Shown here: one piece after another, positions 55,576-64,000 of the stretch
How the letters are laid out: each line of letters starts with the position of its first letter
How positions within the stretch are numbered: the first letter of the stretch is position 1
Assembly (NCBI RefSeq): GCF_026013905.1
Contig: NZ_CP110257.1
Coordinates: forward strand, 248,001 to 312,000
Source: Schlegelella aquatica
Lineage (GTDB): Bacteria > Pseudomonadota > Gammaproteobacteria > Burkholderiales > Burkholderiaceae_C
DNA length: 64,000 bases
Direction of reading: 5' to 3'
Notes under the pieces: generated by a model
Told to the model about the DNA's origin: nothing
The model's input: only the letters and a program-made list of their open reading frames with translations
Databases searched by the model: none
Position numbers and translations under genes: made by a program

Positions 55576-56754
55576 CTACCGCCGCCCGAACATCATCTGC
55601 CGCGCCAGCAGCGACTTGGCCGGCTGCAGCCGCTGCAGCGCCGCCAGACCCCATCCGCGCAAGGCCGAGACGCCCGGCCATTGCCACGTGAAGCTGCGGG
55701 CGAGGAAGTCCGTGACGGCGATGGTGCCCCAGCGGTCGGGCGCACGGTGCCGTTCCACCCGGCGCAAGGCCGCATCCACGTCCGCGTCGCGAGACAGCCG
55801 CCGCACCAGTTCGTAGGCGTCGCGCAACCCGAGGTTCAATCCCTGCCCCGCCACCGGGTGCAACGTCTGCGCGGCATTGCCGATGCGCACCGTGCGGCCC
55901 TCGACCAGCCGCCGCTCGGCATTGAGGCCCAGCGCGAACGCCTTCAGCGGCGAGATGCCGACGATGCGGCCGGCGCGCGAGGGAAAGACGTGGTTGAGCA
56001 CCGCCACGCGCTGCGCATCGTCGAGCTCGCGCACCGGGTCGTCGCCGCTCGGCACGCACCACACCAGGGCCGCCCGCTCGGGCCCCAAAGGTAGCAAGGC
56101 GGCCGGGCCCTGGGACGTGAAGCGCTCGAACGCCATGCCCGGCGGCAGGCCGCGGAGATCCACCTGCCCCACCCAGGCGGTTTGCCGGTAGTCGTGCACC
56201 ACGCTCTTGCGCGCCTGCTCGGCAAAGACGCCGCCTTCGGCGATCACCGCGAGGTCGTAGCGCTCCACGATGTCCGCGTCCACCTCCACCGCCCCGGCCA
56301 GCGGCTTGACGGCAGACACCTTGCGGCCGAAACGGCTCGCCAAGCGGTGCGGCTCGCGCGCGACGGCCTCCTGCCACGCGCGCTGCATCGGCGCGACGAG
56401 CTGCCCGTAGGCCAGCACCGCGCCCAACATCGGCACGCGCTCGCGCTCGGCCTCGATCACCACCTCGGGATCGCTGAACCCGCCCGGCCACGGCGTGGGC
56501 AGCTGTTGCGAGACGTGCACGCTGCGGATCGGGTGCGCGTGCGCCGCCGGCCAGACCCCCAGGCGCTGCAGCAGCTGCACGCTGCCCAGCGACAGCGCGA
56601 GGGTGCGCGGATCGCGGGCGATGTCCGCGTCGGCCGCCCGGGCGTCGAACAGCGTGACGCGCGCGCCCGGCAGCTGGCGCGCCGCCAGCAGCGCAAGCGC
56701 CAGCCCGGCCGGGCCGGCGCCGATGATGGCCAGATCGATCTTGCTCGGCGACAT
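55576..56754 (-). CDS. UbiH/UbiF/Coq6-family FAD monooxygenase
   Basis: 392 residues. FAD-binding IIGAGPAGLALALLAARQL, the DG-type ribose region and GNAAQTLHPVAGQGLNLGLRDAYELVRRL match aromatic ring hydroxylases of ubiquinone synthesis. Which ring position it oxidises cannot be told from the sequence. It is convergent with the desaturase-like gene, and its start is 148 nt from the divergent EAL gene. Confidence 0.9.
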   Translation of the reverse strand: MSPSKIDLAIIGAGPAGLALALLAARQLPGARVTLFDARAADADIARDPRTLALSLGSVQLLQRLGVWPAAHAHPIRSVHVSQQLPTPWPGGFSDPEVVIEAERERVPMLGAVLAYGQLVAPMQRAWQEAVAREPHRLASRFGRKVSAVKPLAGAVEVDADIVERYDLAVIAEGGVFAEQARKSVVHDYRQTAWVGQVDLRGLPPGMAFERFTSQGPAALLPLGPERAALVWCVPSGDDPVRELDDAQRVAVLNHVFPSRAGRIVGISPLKAFALGLNAERRLVEGRTVRIGNAAQTLHPVAGQGLNLGLRDAYELVRRLSRDADVDAALRRVERHRAPDRWGTIAVTDFLARSFTWQWPGVSALRGWGLAALQRLQPAKSLLARQMMFGRR

Positions 56755-56902
56755 GACGGGCTCCACCCCGGTGCACACCACGAAGGCGCCATTATCGGCA
56801 CCGGCGCGGGCTGTCACCGCCCCGTCACGCCGGACTGCTCCAATCGCGGTTACATCTGGACACGCCGCCGCCACGAGCGGCGCGCGGGCACGAGGACCGA
56901 CG

Positions 56903-58705
56903 ATGAAGCCCCTGACCCTGGCGGCCGTGCATGGCGAGCGCAGCATCTTGTCGCTGATCGCCTCGGGCGCGCTGGACATGCATTTCCAGCCCATCGTGGA
57001 GCTGCACGACGGCCGCATCCACGGTCACGAGGCGCTCGTGCGCGGGCCCCGGGGCACGCCCTGGGAGTCGCCCGACGCCCTGTTCGCCGCGGCGCGGCGG
57101 CAAGGGGTGGAGATCGAACTCGAGATCGCTTGCGTGAAGGCCGCGGTGCGCCGCTGGGCCGCGCACCGGCAGCCGGGCCGGCTGTTCGTGAACGTGAGCG
57201 CCCGCGCGCTGGTCGAGGCGTTCTGCCAACTGAGCGCGCACGAATGCGCCAGCGTCTTGCGCTCGCACGGGCTGGCCCCGTCGTCGGTCGTGCTGGAGCT
57301 GACGGAGCACGAGCACGTGCGCGACTTCGGGCCGCTGCTGGGTGCCGCCCAAGCCGTGCACTCCGCCGGCATGGGGCTGGCGCTGGACGACTTCGGAGAC
57401 GGGCGTTCCAGCCTGCGCCTGTGGGCCGAACTCAAGCCGGACATCGTCAAGATCGACAAGTACTTCGCCAAGGGCGTGGCCACGCACGGCGCCAAGCTGC
57501 AAACCTTGCGCGCCTTGCTGCAGATCGCCGAGGTGTTCGACACCACGATGGTCGCCGAGGGCCTGGAGACGCCGGAGGACCTCAAGGTCGTGCGCGACCT
57601 GGGCATCGCGCTGGGCCAGGGCTACTTGATCGGCCGCCCGGCCCACGCCCCCGCGGGGCGCGCCGACGAAGCCGCCTGCGAAGTGCTGCGCAGCCGTGAC
57701 ATCGCCGTGCTGCCCGAGTTGCGCCGCGTGGCGCACCGCGGGTTCACGGCGGCGCGCTTCATCATCGACGCGCCGAGCGTCGCGCCGTCGACGACCCACG
57801 ACGAGCTGATCCAGCGCTTTCATGCCGACGAAGGCCTGCACGCGGTGGCCATCGTCGAGGACGGCTGCCCGGTCGGGCTGCTCAATCGGCAGCAGGTGCT
57901 CGACCGCTACACCAAGCCCTACTTCAAGGAGCTGTACGGCCGCCGCCCGTGCACGCTGTTCGCCAACCTCACGCCGCTGCTGGTGGACATGCACACCGGC
58001 GTCGAGGAACTCACCGCCATCCTGACCTCGGAGGACCAGCGCTATCTGGCCGACGGCTTCATCATCACCGAGAACGGCCGGTATCGGGGGCTGGGCACGG
58101 GCGAGCAGCTGGTGCGCGCGGTCACCGAGTTGCGGATCGAGGCGGCCCGCCACGCGAATCCGCTGACCTTCCTGCCGGGCAACATTCCGATCAGCGACCA
58201 CATCGGCCGTTTGCTCGCCAGCGGATGCGACTTCGTCGCCTGCTACGGCGACCTCAACCACTTCAAGCCGTTCAACGACCATTACGGCTACTGGCGCGGC
58301 GACGAGATGATCCGCCTGGCGGCGCGCGCCTTCGTCACCCACTGCGACCCGCGACGCGATTTCGTCGGACACGTCGGCGGCGACGATTTCGTCGTGCTGT
58401 TCCAAAGCGAGGACTGGATGGATCGCTGTCAGCACATCATCGAGTCGTTCAACGAGCGGGCCCTGGCCTTGTTCGACCCGCAGGCACTGGCTGCCGGCGG
58501 CATCGAGGCGGAAGACCGCCACGGCGTGCTGCGCTTTTTCCCGTGCACGACGCTGTCGATCGGCGCGCTGCGCGTGCGGCCGGGCATCTTCACCGACCCC
58601 GATGCGGTGGCCAGCGCCGCCGCCTCGGCCAAGCGCATCGCCAAGGCGCGCGCCTGCGGGCTGCACGTCGTCGACAGCGGTGAGGACGGCGGCGCCGCCG
58701 CCTGA
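56903..58705 (+). CDS. EAL-CBS-GGDEF protein with degenerate GGDDF motif
   Basis: 600-residue cytosolic protein. An N-terminal EAL domain (Glu43 in GHEALVRGP; ELTEHEHV, LDDFGDGRSSLRLW, KIDKYF, AEGLE all present), a middle CBS-pair region (about 260-400; HAVAIVEDGCPVGLLNRQQVL) and a C-terminal GGDEF domain whose motif reads GGDDF (492-496). The EAL part looks catalytically intact; the changed GGDEF may act as a GTP sensor or be weakly active. This architecture is known in phosphodiesterases. Confidence 0.9.
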   Translation: MKPLTLAAVHGERSILSLIASGALDMHFQPIVELHDGRIHGHEALVRGPRGTPWESPDALFAAARRQGVEIELEIACVKAAVRRWAAHRQPGRLFVNVSARALVEAFCQLSAHECASVLRSHGLAPSSVVLELTEHEHVRDFGPLLGAAQAVHSAGMGLALDDFGDGRSSLRLWAELKPDIVKIDKYFAKGVATHGAKLQTLRALLQIAEVFDTTMVAEGLETPEDLKVVRDLGIALGQGYLIGRPAHAPAGRADEAACEVLRSRDIAVLPELRRVAHRGFTAARFIIDAPSVAPSTTHDELIQRFHADEGLHAVAIVEDGCPVGLLNRQQVLDRYTKPYFKELYGRRPCTLFANLTPLLVDMHTGVEELTAILTSEDQRYLADGFIITENGRYRGLGTGEQLVRAVTELRIEAARHANPLTFLPGNIPISDHIGRLLASGCDFVACYGDLNHFKPFNDHYGYWRGDEMIRLAARAFVTHCDPRRDFVGHVGGDDFVVLFQSEDWMDRCQHIIESFNERALALFDPQALAAGGIEAEDRHGVLRFFPCTTLSIGALRVRPGIFTDPDAVASAAASAKRIAKARACGLHVVDSGEDGGAAA

Positions 58706-58779
58706 AAGCGCACCTCGCCCCCTCGAGGCGCGGGCCGCGCGGGTCGGCCGCAGGCCGGTGGCGCGATCAGGGGCGCGGA

Positions 58780-60282
58780 TCAGTAGCGGGAGTTGCGGCG
58801 GTCGCGACCCTGCGACTCGTAGTGCTGCCGCTTGGCCACGTACATGGCCGCGTCGGCCGATGCGATGGCGTCTTCCAGCCGTTCGCCGGCCTCGCAGACG
58901 GCCAGCCCCATCGAGAACGACAGCGGCGTGCCGCCATAGAACGAGTTGTTGAGCTCGACGATGCGCTGGATGTTCTCCAACACCTGCTCGGCCCCGCGGC
59001 GGTCGGTGGCGGGCATCAGCACGGCGAACTCGTCGCCGCCGATGCGCGCGGCGCAGGCCGGGTGGTCCACCGCCTTGGCCAGCACCTCGCCGGCGCGCTG
59101 CAGCAAGGCATCGCCGGCGGCGTGGCCGAGCTGGTCGTTGGTGTCCTTCAGGCCGTTGAGGTCGGCCACGATCACGCCGATCGGGAACGGCCCCTTGCGT
59201 TGCAGTCGGTTCAGTTCGTCGATGTAGTACGAGCGGTTGCGCAGCTTGGTGAGCACGTCGTGCTTGCCCAGGAACTCCAGGTAGGCTTCGGCCTTCTTGC
59301 GGGCGGTGATGTCGGTCAGCGACACCAACACCAGCGACCAGTCGTCCTCGTGGCCGGGCAGCACCGAAAACTGCAGGTGCACGTGCACCGTGTCGCCGTC
59401 GAGCGCATAGTTGACCGTCTCGCGTTGCTGCACCAGCTTGCCGTCCCACAGCTCGATGAGCTGTTCGGCGAAGTGGTTGCGCATGTCGTCGCGGAACACC
59501 TCGCCCAGCCGCCTGAGCAAGGTGGGCTTGTCGGGGGCAGCGAAGAGCTCGAGCGTGCGGCGGTTGACGTCGATGACCCGGATCTCCTGCATGCACCGGT
59601 CGACGAACTCGGGATGCACGTCGATGAAGGTCCGGAAATCCTGGATGCCCGCCGCGCGTGCCTCGTCGAGCAGCCGCTTGACGGCCGAGAAGTCCTCCAC
59701 CCACAGCGACACCGGCGAGTGCTCGAAGAGCCCGCGCGCATACGCTTCGCTCGCGACGAGCTGACGCTCCGCCTCCACCCGACGGCTGATGTCCTCGATC
59801 GAGACGAGCACCCGGTCCCAGCGCGCCTCGTGCCCGGGCAGCACCTTGCCATGCACCAGGATGTGCAGGGGGCGGCCGTCGAGGGTGTAGTTCACGGTCT
59901 GGTTGGCGAAGCCGCCCCGACCCTCCCACAGCGAGGCCAGCTCCTCCACGAAGGAGTCGAACATCGCATCGCGGAACACCATGTCGAGCCGGGAGACGAG
60001 CTGCGCCATGTCGCTCGCGCCGAAGAGCTCCAGCGTGCGCCGATTGACGCGCAGCACCTTCACGGCGCGCGAGCAGGCCTGCACGCGGCTGCGGTCGGCG
60101 CTCAGATGGGTGCGCAGGTCGGTCACGCCTTCGCTTCGCCAGGCATCGAAGAGATCACGCACGGCGCTGTAGTCTTCGAGCCAGAGCGACACGGGCGCCA
60201 GCTCGAACATCTGCTCGTCGTCGTTCGCATCCACGCGCGAGGCCGGACCGGCCGGTGCGGTATCGGGGGCAAAGAAGGTCAT
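58780..60282 (-). CDS. Diguanylate cyclase with two tandem PAS-type sensor modules
   Basis: 500 residues, no membrane segments. Two homologous modules of ~150 residues (about 26-165 and 180-320) share the pattern PVSLW-ED-SAV, VNRRTLELF, VFRD, TVNY-LDG and VLPGHE. A C-terminal GGDEF domain has an intact motif (RIGGDEFAVLM). The four residues expected to be the RxxD inhibitory site read DHPA, so product inhibition through that site is absent. The gene starts 6 nt after pepP. Confidence 0.92.
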   Translation of the reverse strand: MTFFAPDTAPAGPASRVDANDDEQMFELAPVSLWLEDYSAVRDLFDAWRSEGVTDLRTHLSADRSRVQACSRAVKVLRVNRRTLELFGASDMAQLVSRLDMVFRDAMFDSFVEELASLWEGRGGFANQTVNYTLDGRPLHILVHGKVLPGHEARWDRVLVSIEDISRRVEAERQLVASEAYARGLFEHSPVSLWVEDFSAVKRLLDEARAAGIQDFRTFIDVHPEFVDRCMQEIRVIDVNRRTLELFAAPDKPTLLRRLGEVFRDDMRNHFAEQLIELWDGKLVQQRETVNYALDGDTVHVHLQFSVLPGHEDDWSLVLVSLTDITARKKAEAYLEFLGKHDVLTKLRNRSYYIDELNRLQRKGPFPIGVIVADLNGLKDTNDQLGHAAGDALLQRAGEVLAKAVDHPACAARIGGDEFAVLMPATDRRGAEQVLENIQRIVELNNSFYGGTPLSFSMGLAVCEAGERLEDAIASADAAMYVAKRQHYESQGRDRRNSRY

Positions 60283-60288
60283 GCGGCG

Positions 60289-61689
60289 TCAGTCCTTTCT
60301 CGTCTCGCGCATCAGCGCCTCGATCTCGTCCGGGTGGACCGGCACGCCGCGCGTGAGCAACTCGCAGCCTTCCGGCGTGACGAGCGCATCGTCTTCGATG
60401 CGGATGCCCACGTGCCAGTAGCGTTCGGGCACGCCCTCGGCCGGCCGCACATAGAGGCCCGGCTCGATCGTCACCACCATGCCGGGCTGCAGGATGCGCG
60501 AGGGCTTCTTGACGACGCGGCCGCCCAGGCCGTCGGGCTGCTCCACTGCAGGCTCGTCCTCCTGCACGTAGCTGCCCACGTCGTGCACGTCCAAGCCCAG
60601 CCAGTGGCCGGTGCCGTGCATGTAGAACTGCCGGTAGGCCGCCTTCTCGATGACGTCGTCCAGGCTGCCGTGCCGCTCGCGAGAGAGCAGGCCCAGCTCG
60701 AGCATGCCCTGGGCGAGCACGCGCACCGCGGCATGGTGGGCGTCGCGCTGGCGCGCCCCGGGGTGGGTCGCCGCGATGGCCGCCTCCTGAGCCGCCCGCA
60801 CGAGTTCGTAGAGTTCGCGCTGCGGGCCGGTGAAGCGGCCGTCGCAAGGGAAGGTGCGCGTGATGTCGCTCGCATAGCCGTCCAGCTCGCACCCGGCGTC
60901 GACGAGCACCAGCTCGCCGGGCACGAGCGGCGCGTGGCCCGCGGCGTAGTGCAGGATGCAGGCGTTGGCCCCGGCCGCGACGATGCTCGGATACGCCGGC
61001 GCCTGCGCGCCTTGCCGGCGGAACTCGTGCAGCAGCTCCGCTTCCAGGTGGTACTCGCGCCACGTCTGCCCGGGGGCCTCGCGCAGCCAAGCGGCCGAGC
61101 GCTGCATCGCGCGCACATGGGCGCAAGCCGAGATCTGCGCGGCGCGGCGCATCGCCGCTTGCTCGCCGGCGTCCTTCACCAGCCGCATCTCGTCCAGCAG
61201 GGCCGTGAGGTCGCGTTGAGCGCGCGGCGGCTCGGCGCCTTGACGCTCTTTCGCGCGCACCGCCTCGATCCAGCGCGCGATGCGGGCCTCCAGGCCCTCG
61301 TGCACGCCGAACGGCCACCACACCGCGGGCCGGCCCGAAAGCAGGGCAGGCAACTGCTCGTCCAGCGTCTCGACCGGCAAGGCGCGGTCCACACCGAGCG
61401 TCTCGGGCGCGGCCTGCGGTCCCAGGCGCACGCCGTCCCAGATCTCGCGCTCGGGGTCGCGGGGGCGGCACCACAGTGTCGAATGCCCTTCGTCGTCGAT
61501 GGCGAGCCAGGCCTCGGGCTCGCCGAAGCCCGTCAGATACCAGAAGTAGCTGTCGGCGCGGAAGGGGTAGAGCGTGTCGCGGTTGCGCGGGCGCTCGGGG
61601 GCGGTGGGCAGCAAGGCGAGGCCGCCGCCGGCGGCGCGAAGGGCCTCGGCCACCCGTCGGCGGCGTTCGGCAAAGACTGAGCGGTCCAT
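60289..61689 (-). CDS. pepP: Xaa-Pro aminopeptidase PepP
   Basis: 466 residues, near E. coli PepP (441). [23 protein letters not shown] N-domain, metal ligands in [44 protein letters not shown] and [10 protein letters not shown]. It removes N-terminal residues before proline. It is followed, 6 nt later, by a diguanylate cyclase gene in the same direction, and is divergent from an aldo/keto reductase. (In many proteobacteria pepP precedes ubiH.). Confidence 0.95.
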   Translation of the reverse strand: MDRSVFAERRRRVAEALRAAGGGLALLPTAPERPRNRDTLYPFRADSYFWYLTGFGEPEAWLAIDDEGHSTLWCRPRDPEREIWDGVRLGPQAAPETLGVDRALPVETLDEQLPALLSGRPAVWWPFGVHEGLEARIARWIEAVRAKERQGAEPPRAQRDLTALLDEMRLVKDAGEQAAMRRAAQISACAHVRAMQRSAAWLREAPGQTWREYHLEAELLHEFRRQGAQAPAYPSIVAAGANACILHYAAGHAPLVPGELVLVDAGCELDGYASDITRTFPCDGRFTGPQRELYELVRAAQEAAIAATHPGARQRDAHHAAVRVLAQGMLELGLLSRERHGSLDDVIEKAAYRQFYMHGTGHWLGLDVHDVGSYVQEDEPAVEQPDGLGGRVVKKPSRILQPGMVVTIEPGLYVRPAEGVPERYWHVGIRIEDDALVTPEGCELLTRGVPVHPDEIEALMRETRKD

Positions 61690-61837
61690 GAGGGTGTGTG
61701 CTTGGGGCTACGCTGGGGACCGGCGCCGGGCCGAGGCTGCGAACGAAGTCCCGTCCCGGCGGCTGGGCGTCGAAGGTTCAGCGCCAGTCTATCGAACCTC
61801 GCCCTCCTCATTCACTCGATTCACGGGAGACCGATTC

Positions 61838-62809
61838 ATGGAATACCGCCGCCTCGGCCGCTCCGGCCTGCAAGTCAGCGTCCTGTCCTACGGGTCGTGG
61901 GTGACCTATGCCAACCAGATCGACACCCGCGCGGCGCGCGAATGCATGGCGGCGGCCTTCGATGCCGGCGTGAACTTCTTCGACAACGCGGAGGTGTACG
62001 CCGCAGGGCAGAGCGAGGTGCTGATGGGCGAGGCGATCAAGGCGCTGGGGTGGCCGCGCCTGTCGTACGTCGTCTCGACCAAGTTCTACTGGGGCCTGAG
62101 CGAGGGGCCCAACCAGAAGAACACCCTCAACCGCAAGTACCTGATGCACGCCATCGACGGCTCGCTCAAGCGGCTGCAGCTCGACCACGTGGACCTCGTG
62201 TTCTGCCATCGGCCCGACGCGAACACGCCGATCGAAGAGACGGTGTGGGCGATGAGCGACATGATCCGCCAGGGCAAGGCCCTGTACTGGGGCACGAGCG
62301 AGTGGAGCGCCGACGAGATCCGCGCGGCCTGGGAGATCGCCGAGCGCCACCACCTGCACAAGCCGGTGATGGAACAGCCGCAGTACCACCTGTTCCACCG
62401 CCGCCGCGTCGAGAAGGAGTATGCGCGCCTGTACGAAGACATCGGCCTGGGCTTGACCACCTGGAGCCCGCTCGCCTCGGGGTTGCTGACCGGCAAGTAC
62501 CGCCAGGGCATCCCGGCGGGCAGTCGCGGCTCGATGGAGAACCTCAGCTTCCTGCGCGAGCAGCTCACCGACCCGGCCAAGAACGAGGCGGTCGGGCGGC
62601 TGGAGGAGATCGCGCGCGAGCTCGACGCCAGCGTCGCGCAGTTGGCGATCGCATGGTGCGCGCGCCATCCGCGCGTGAGCACCGTCATCACCGGCGCTTC
62701 GCGCCTGGAGCAGTTGCGTCACAACCTGGGCGCGCTGGAGGTGCTGCCTCGCCTCACGCCCGAAGTGCTCGAGCGCATCGACGAGATTTCGAAGCCTTTG
62801 GCGCGCTGA
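61838..62809 (+). CDS. Aldo/keto reductase, Kv-beta-like subfamily
   Basis: 323 residues. [20 protein letters not shown] start, catalytic Asp/Tyr in [21 protein letters not shown], Lys in STKFYWG and His in VFCHRPD, and the NADPH-binding end ([12 protein letters not shown]... TGASRLEQL). Closest in pattern to voltage-gated potassium channel beta-subunit-like reductases. Substrate unknown. GGAG precedes the ATG by 12 nt. Confidence 0.92.
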   Translation: MEYRRLGRSGLQVSVLSYGSWVTYANQIDTRAARECMAAAFDAGVNFFDNAEVYAAGQSEVLMGEAIKALGWPRLSYVVSTKFYWGLSEGPNQKNTLNRKYLMHAIDGSLKRLQLDHVDLVFCHRPDANTPIEETVWAMSDMIRQGKALYWGTSEWSADEIRAAWEIAERHHLHKPVMEQPQYHLFHRRRVEKEYARLYEDIGLGLTTWSPLASGLLTGKYRQGIPAGSRGSMENLSFLREQLTDPAKNEAVGRLEEIARELDASVAQLAIAWCARHPRVSTVITGASRLEQLRHNLGALEVLPRLTPEVLERIDEISKPLAR

Positions 62810-62871
62810 CGGCGGCCGCGCGCCCGACGCTCACCGCGCGCCCTCGCGGCGGCCCCTTGCCGGGCGCTGCG

Positions 62872-63459
62872 TCAGGCCGCCGCAGCGCCCAGCCCCAGCG
62901 GGGCCGGGGTGTTCATCAGGATGCGCAGGAACACCGGCCGGTAGGCGCCGTCCGGCGTGGGATCGGCCAGCGGATCGCGATTGCGCGCGAACGCCTCGTC
63001 CAACGTCTGGCGGTCGGCCTCGGTCAGCACGCGCTCGGCCACCGGCAGCACCTGCGACTCCTCCACGTGCATGTGGTCGAGGTAGAAGTCCACGTAATTG
63101 CGCACCGCCTGCTCGAAGGCGCCGCGTCGCTCCTCGCCCATCATCTCGTAGGCGAGCAGAGCGTGTTCGAGGTCGCGGATGGCGCGCTCGCCTCGTTCGT
63201 GCTCCCGATCCAGCCGGTCCAGGGCCTCGTCGCACTCCCGCGTGCGGCTGCGGACCATCGGGAACAGCAGCTCGGACTCCTTGGTGTGGTGCAGCCGCTC
63301 CGGGAACTCGTCCACATAGAACAGCATCGCCCGCAACAGCGCGAAGTCCGGGGGCGTGGCGTCGCGCCGGTACTGGTCCAGCAGCAAGACGAGCGAACGC
63401 AGCACCGAGGCGAGTGCGCGGTGCTCGTCACGGATGATCTTGAAGGCATTGGCGGCCAT
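62872..63459 (-). CDS. Hemerythrin HHE domain protein
   Basis: 195 residues. Helical hemerythrin fold with iron ligands IRDEHRALASVL, ERLHHTKESELLFPMV, REHERGERAIRDLEHALL and YLDHMHVEESQVLPV. Possible roles are O2 or NO binding and protection of iron-sulfur proteins. GAGGAG lies upstream of the ATG at 63459. Confidence 0.92.
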   Translation of the reverse strand: MAANAFKIIRDEHRALASVLRSLVLLLDQYRRDATPPDFALLRAMLFYVDEFPERLHHTKESELLFPMVRSRTRECDEALDRLDREHERGERAIRDLEHALLAYEMMGEERRGAFEQAVRNYVDFYLDHMHVEESQVLPVAERVLTEADRQTLDEAFARNRDPLADPTPDGAYRPVFLRILMNTPAPLGLGAAAA

Positions 63460-63599
63460 GGGGCGTCTCCTCGCGCGGCCCGGCCATCGCGCGGGCAGCG
63501 TGTGCGACCGAGCATTCCATGCAGCGGCGCAGGCCGTCTTGCGCTGGATCAAGGGGCGCTGCGGCCCGTGCCCGAGCGACGCATTCCGGGGCGGGCGCC

Positions 63600-64000
63600 T
63601 CAGCGCACCGACACCTCGCTGGCCTTGGCTTGGCGCAAGGCCTTGATGCGGGCGCGGATCTCACGCTCCGTCGGGTCCAGGGGCGGCTTGCCGGCACGGC
63701 GGCGCTCGTTCTCGATGCGGCGGCGCACGTCCTCGACCTGCTGCATCTGCAGCCGCACGAAGTTCGCCAAGTCCTCGACGGCACCCAGCCCGCCCGGCAG
63801 CACGGTGTGCGGCAGCTTCACGGCCTTGCCGTCGTCGAGCACGAAGGCCACGTAGCAGCCGCCCAGCGGGCCCAGCAGCCGCTTCTCGACGACGTGCACC
63901 TCCTTGATCCGGGCCACCGGCGCTCGCCGCGCCGAATGGCGCCACCCGCGCCGCCATGTGACGAACTTGACGCTGCAAGCCACCCGCTCCCAGCGCCAGA
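63600..64000 (-). CDS. Hypothetical protein (partial, runs off the window)
   Basis: About 130 codons are visible. The frame remains open upstream of a GTG at 63983 and reaches the window end, so the N-terminus is probably outside. RIKEVHVVEKRLLGPLGGCYVAFVLDDGKAV and a C-terminal charged coiled-coil-like helix (DLANFVRLQMQQVEDVRRRIENERRR) are visible. Family not recognised. Confidence 0.6.
   Translation of the reverse strand, partial: WRWERVACSVKFVTWRRGWRHSARRAPVARIKEVHVVEKRLLGPLGGCYVAFVLDDGKAVKLPHTVLPGGLGAVEDLANFVRLQMQQVEDVRRRIENERRRAGKPPLDPTEREIRARIKALRQAKASEVSVR

Overview
The window is a GC-rich, densely coded chromosomal segment of a Gram-negative betaproteobacterium, most likely a member of the Burkholderiales (Comamonadaceae / Rubrivivax-Caldimonas type). 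The evidence is the gene content and order: gshB, divergent bamE(omlA)-fur, hpf-ptsN-hprK, leuS-lptE-holA, a Mla-type lipid transport operon, TRAP transporters, fliA and a UbiH-type hydroxylase. No rRNA, tRNA, insertion sequence or CRISPR array was found. All assignments come from reading the sequence and translations; no database search was run.

Layout. 1-4344: the 3' end of gshB, a secreted RNase Sa/barnase-like nuclease with a barstar-like inhibitor, and the malic enzyme maeB. 4659-9505: a DctS/DctR-like two-component system, then thiL-pgpA-pncC. 9633-14306: a gluconate module, gntK-TRAP(QMP) facing a LacI/GntR regulator, with two identical operator-like sites between them. 14719-19030: leuS-lptE-holA. 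19109-24796: an orphan type VI secretion cargo cassette (VgrG, LysM-muramidase, exported putative immunity protein). 24970-30298: exbB-exbD, dapB, bamE/fur, hprK, ptsN, hpf. 30506-33762: Mla/MCE ABC transporter. 34063-37492: serA, a PAP2 phosphatase and small proteins. 37614-43067: TonB-dependent receptor, YfiR, CHASE8-GGDEF-EAL protein, fliA and a small gene. 43275-46362: aminopeptidase P and corA. 46450-53777: an eight-gene lipid-modification operon (FAD oxidoreductase, DUF1365, Cfa, chalcone-isomerase-like, MFS, DUF3833, SDR, SnoaL-like). An 850-bp regulatory gap separates it from a divergent diiron desaturase-like gene. 55576-60282: UbiH and two cyclic-di-GMP proteins. 60289-64000: pepP, aldo/keto reductase, hemerythrin and a partial gene.

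Themes. (1) Two toxin/antitoxin-like cargo modules (RNase-barstar and VgrG-muramidase-immunity) sit in locally lower-GC DNA. (2) Three cyclic-di-GMP genes are present; one is in an apparent operon with a TonB receptor and YfiR and runs into fliA from the opposite side. (3) The lipid operon matches a gene set that elsewhere accompanies ECF sigma/ChrR singlet-oxygen regulators, but no such regulator is visible here. Its upstream region instead carries an AT-rich element with direct and inverted repeats. The VgrG cassette and the lipid operon with its control region are the best candidates for a less-described system.
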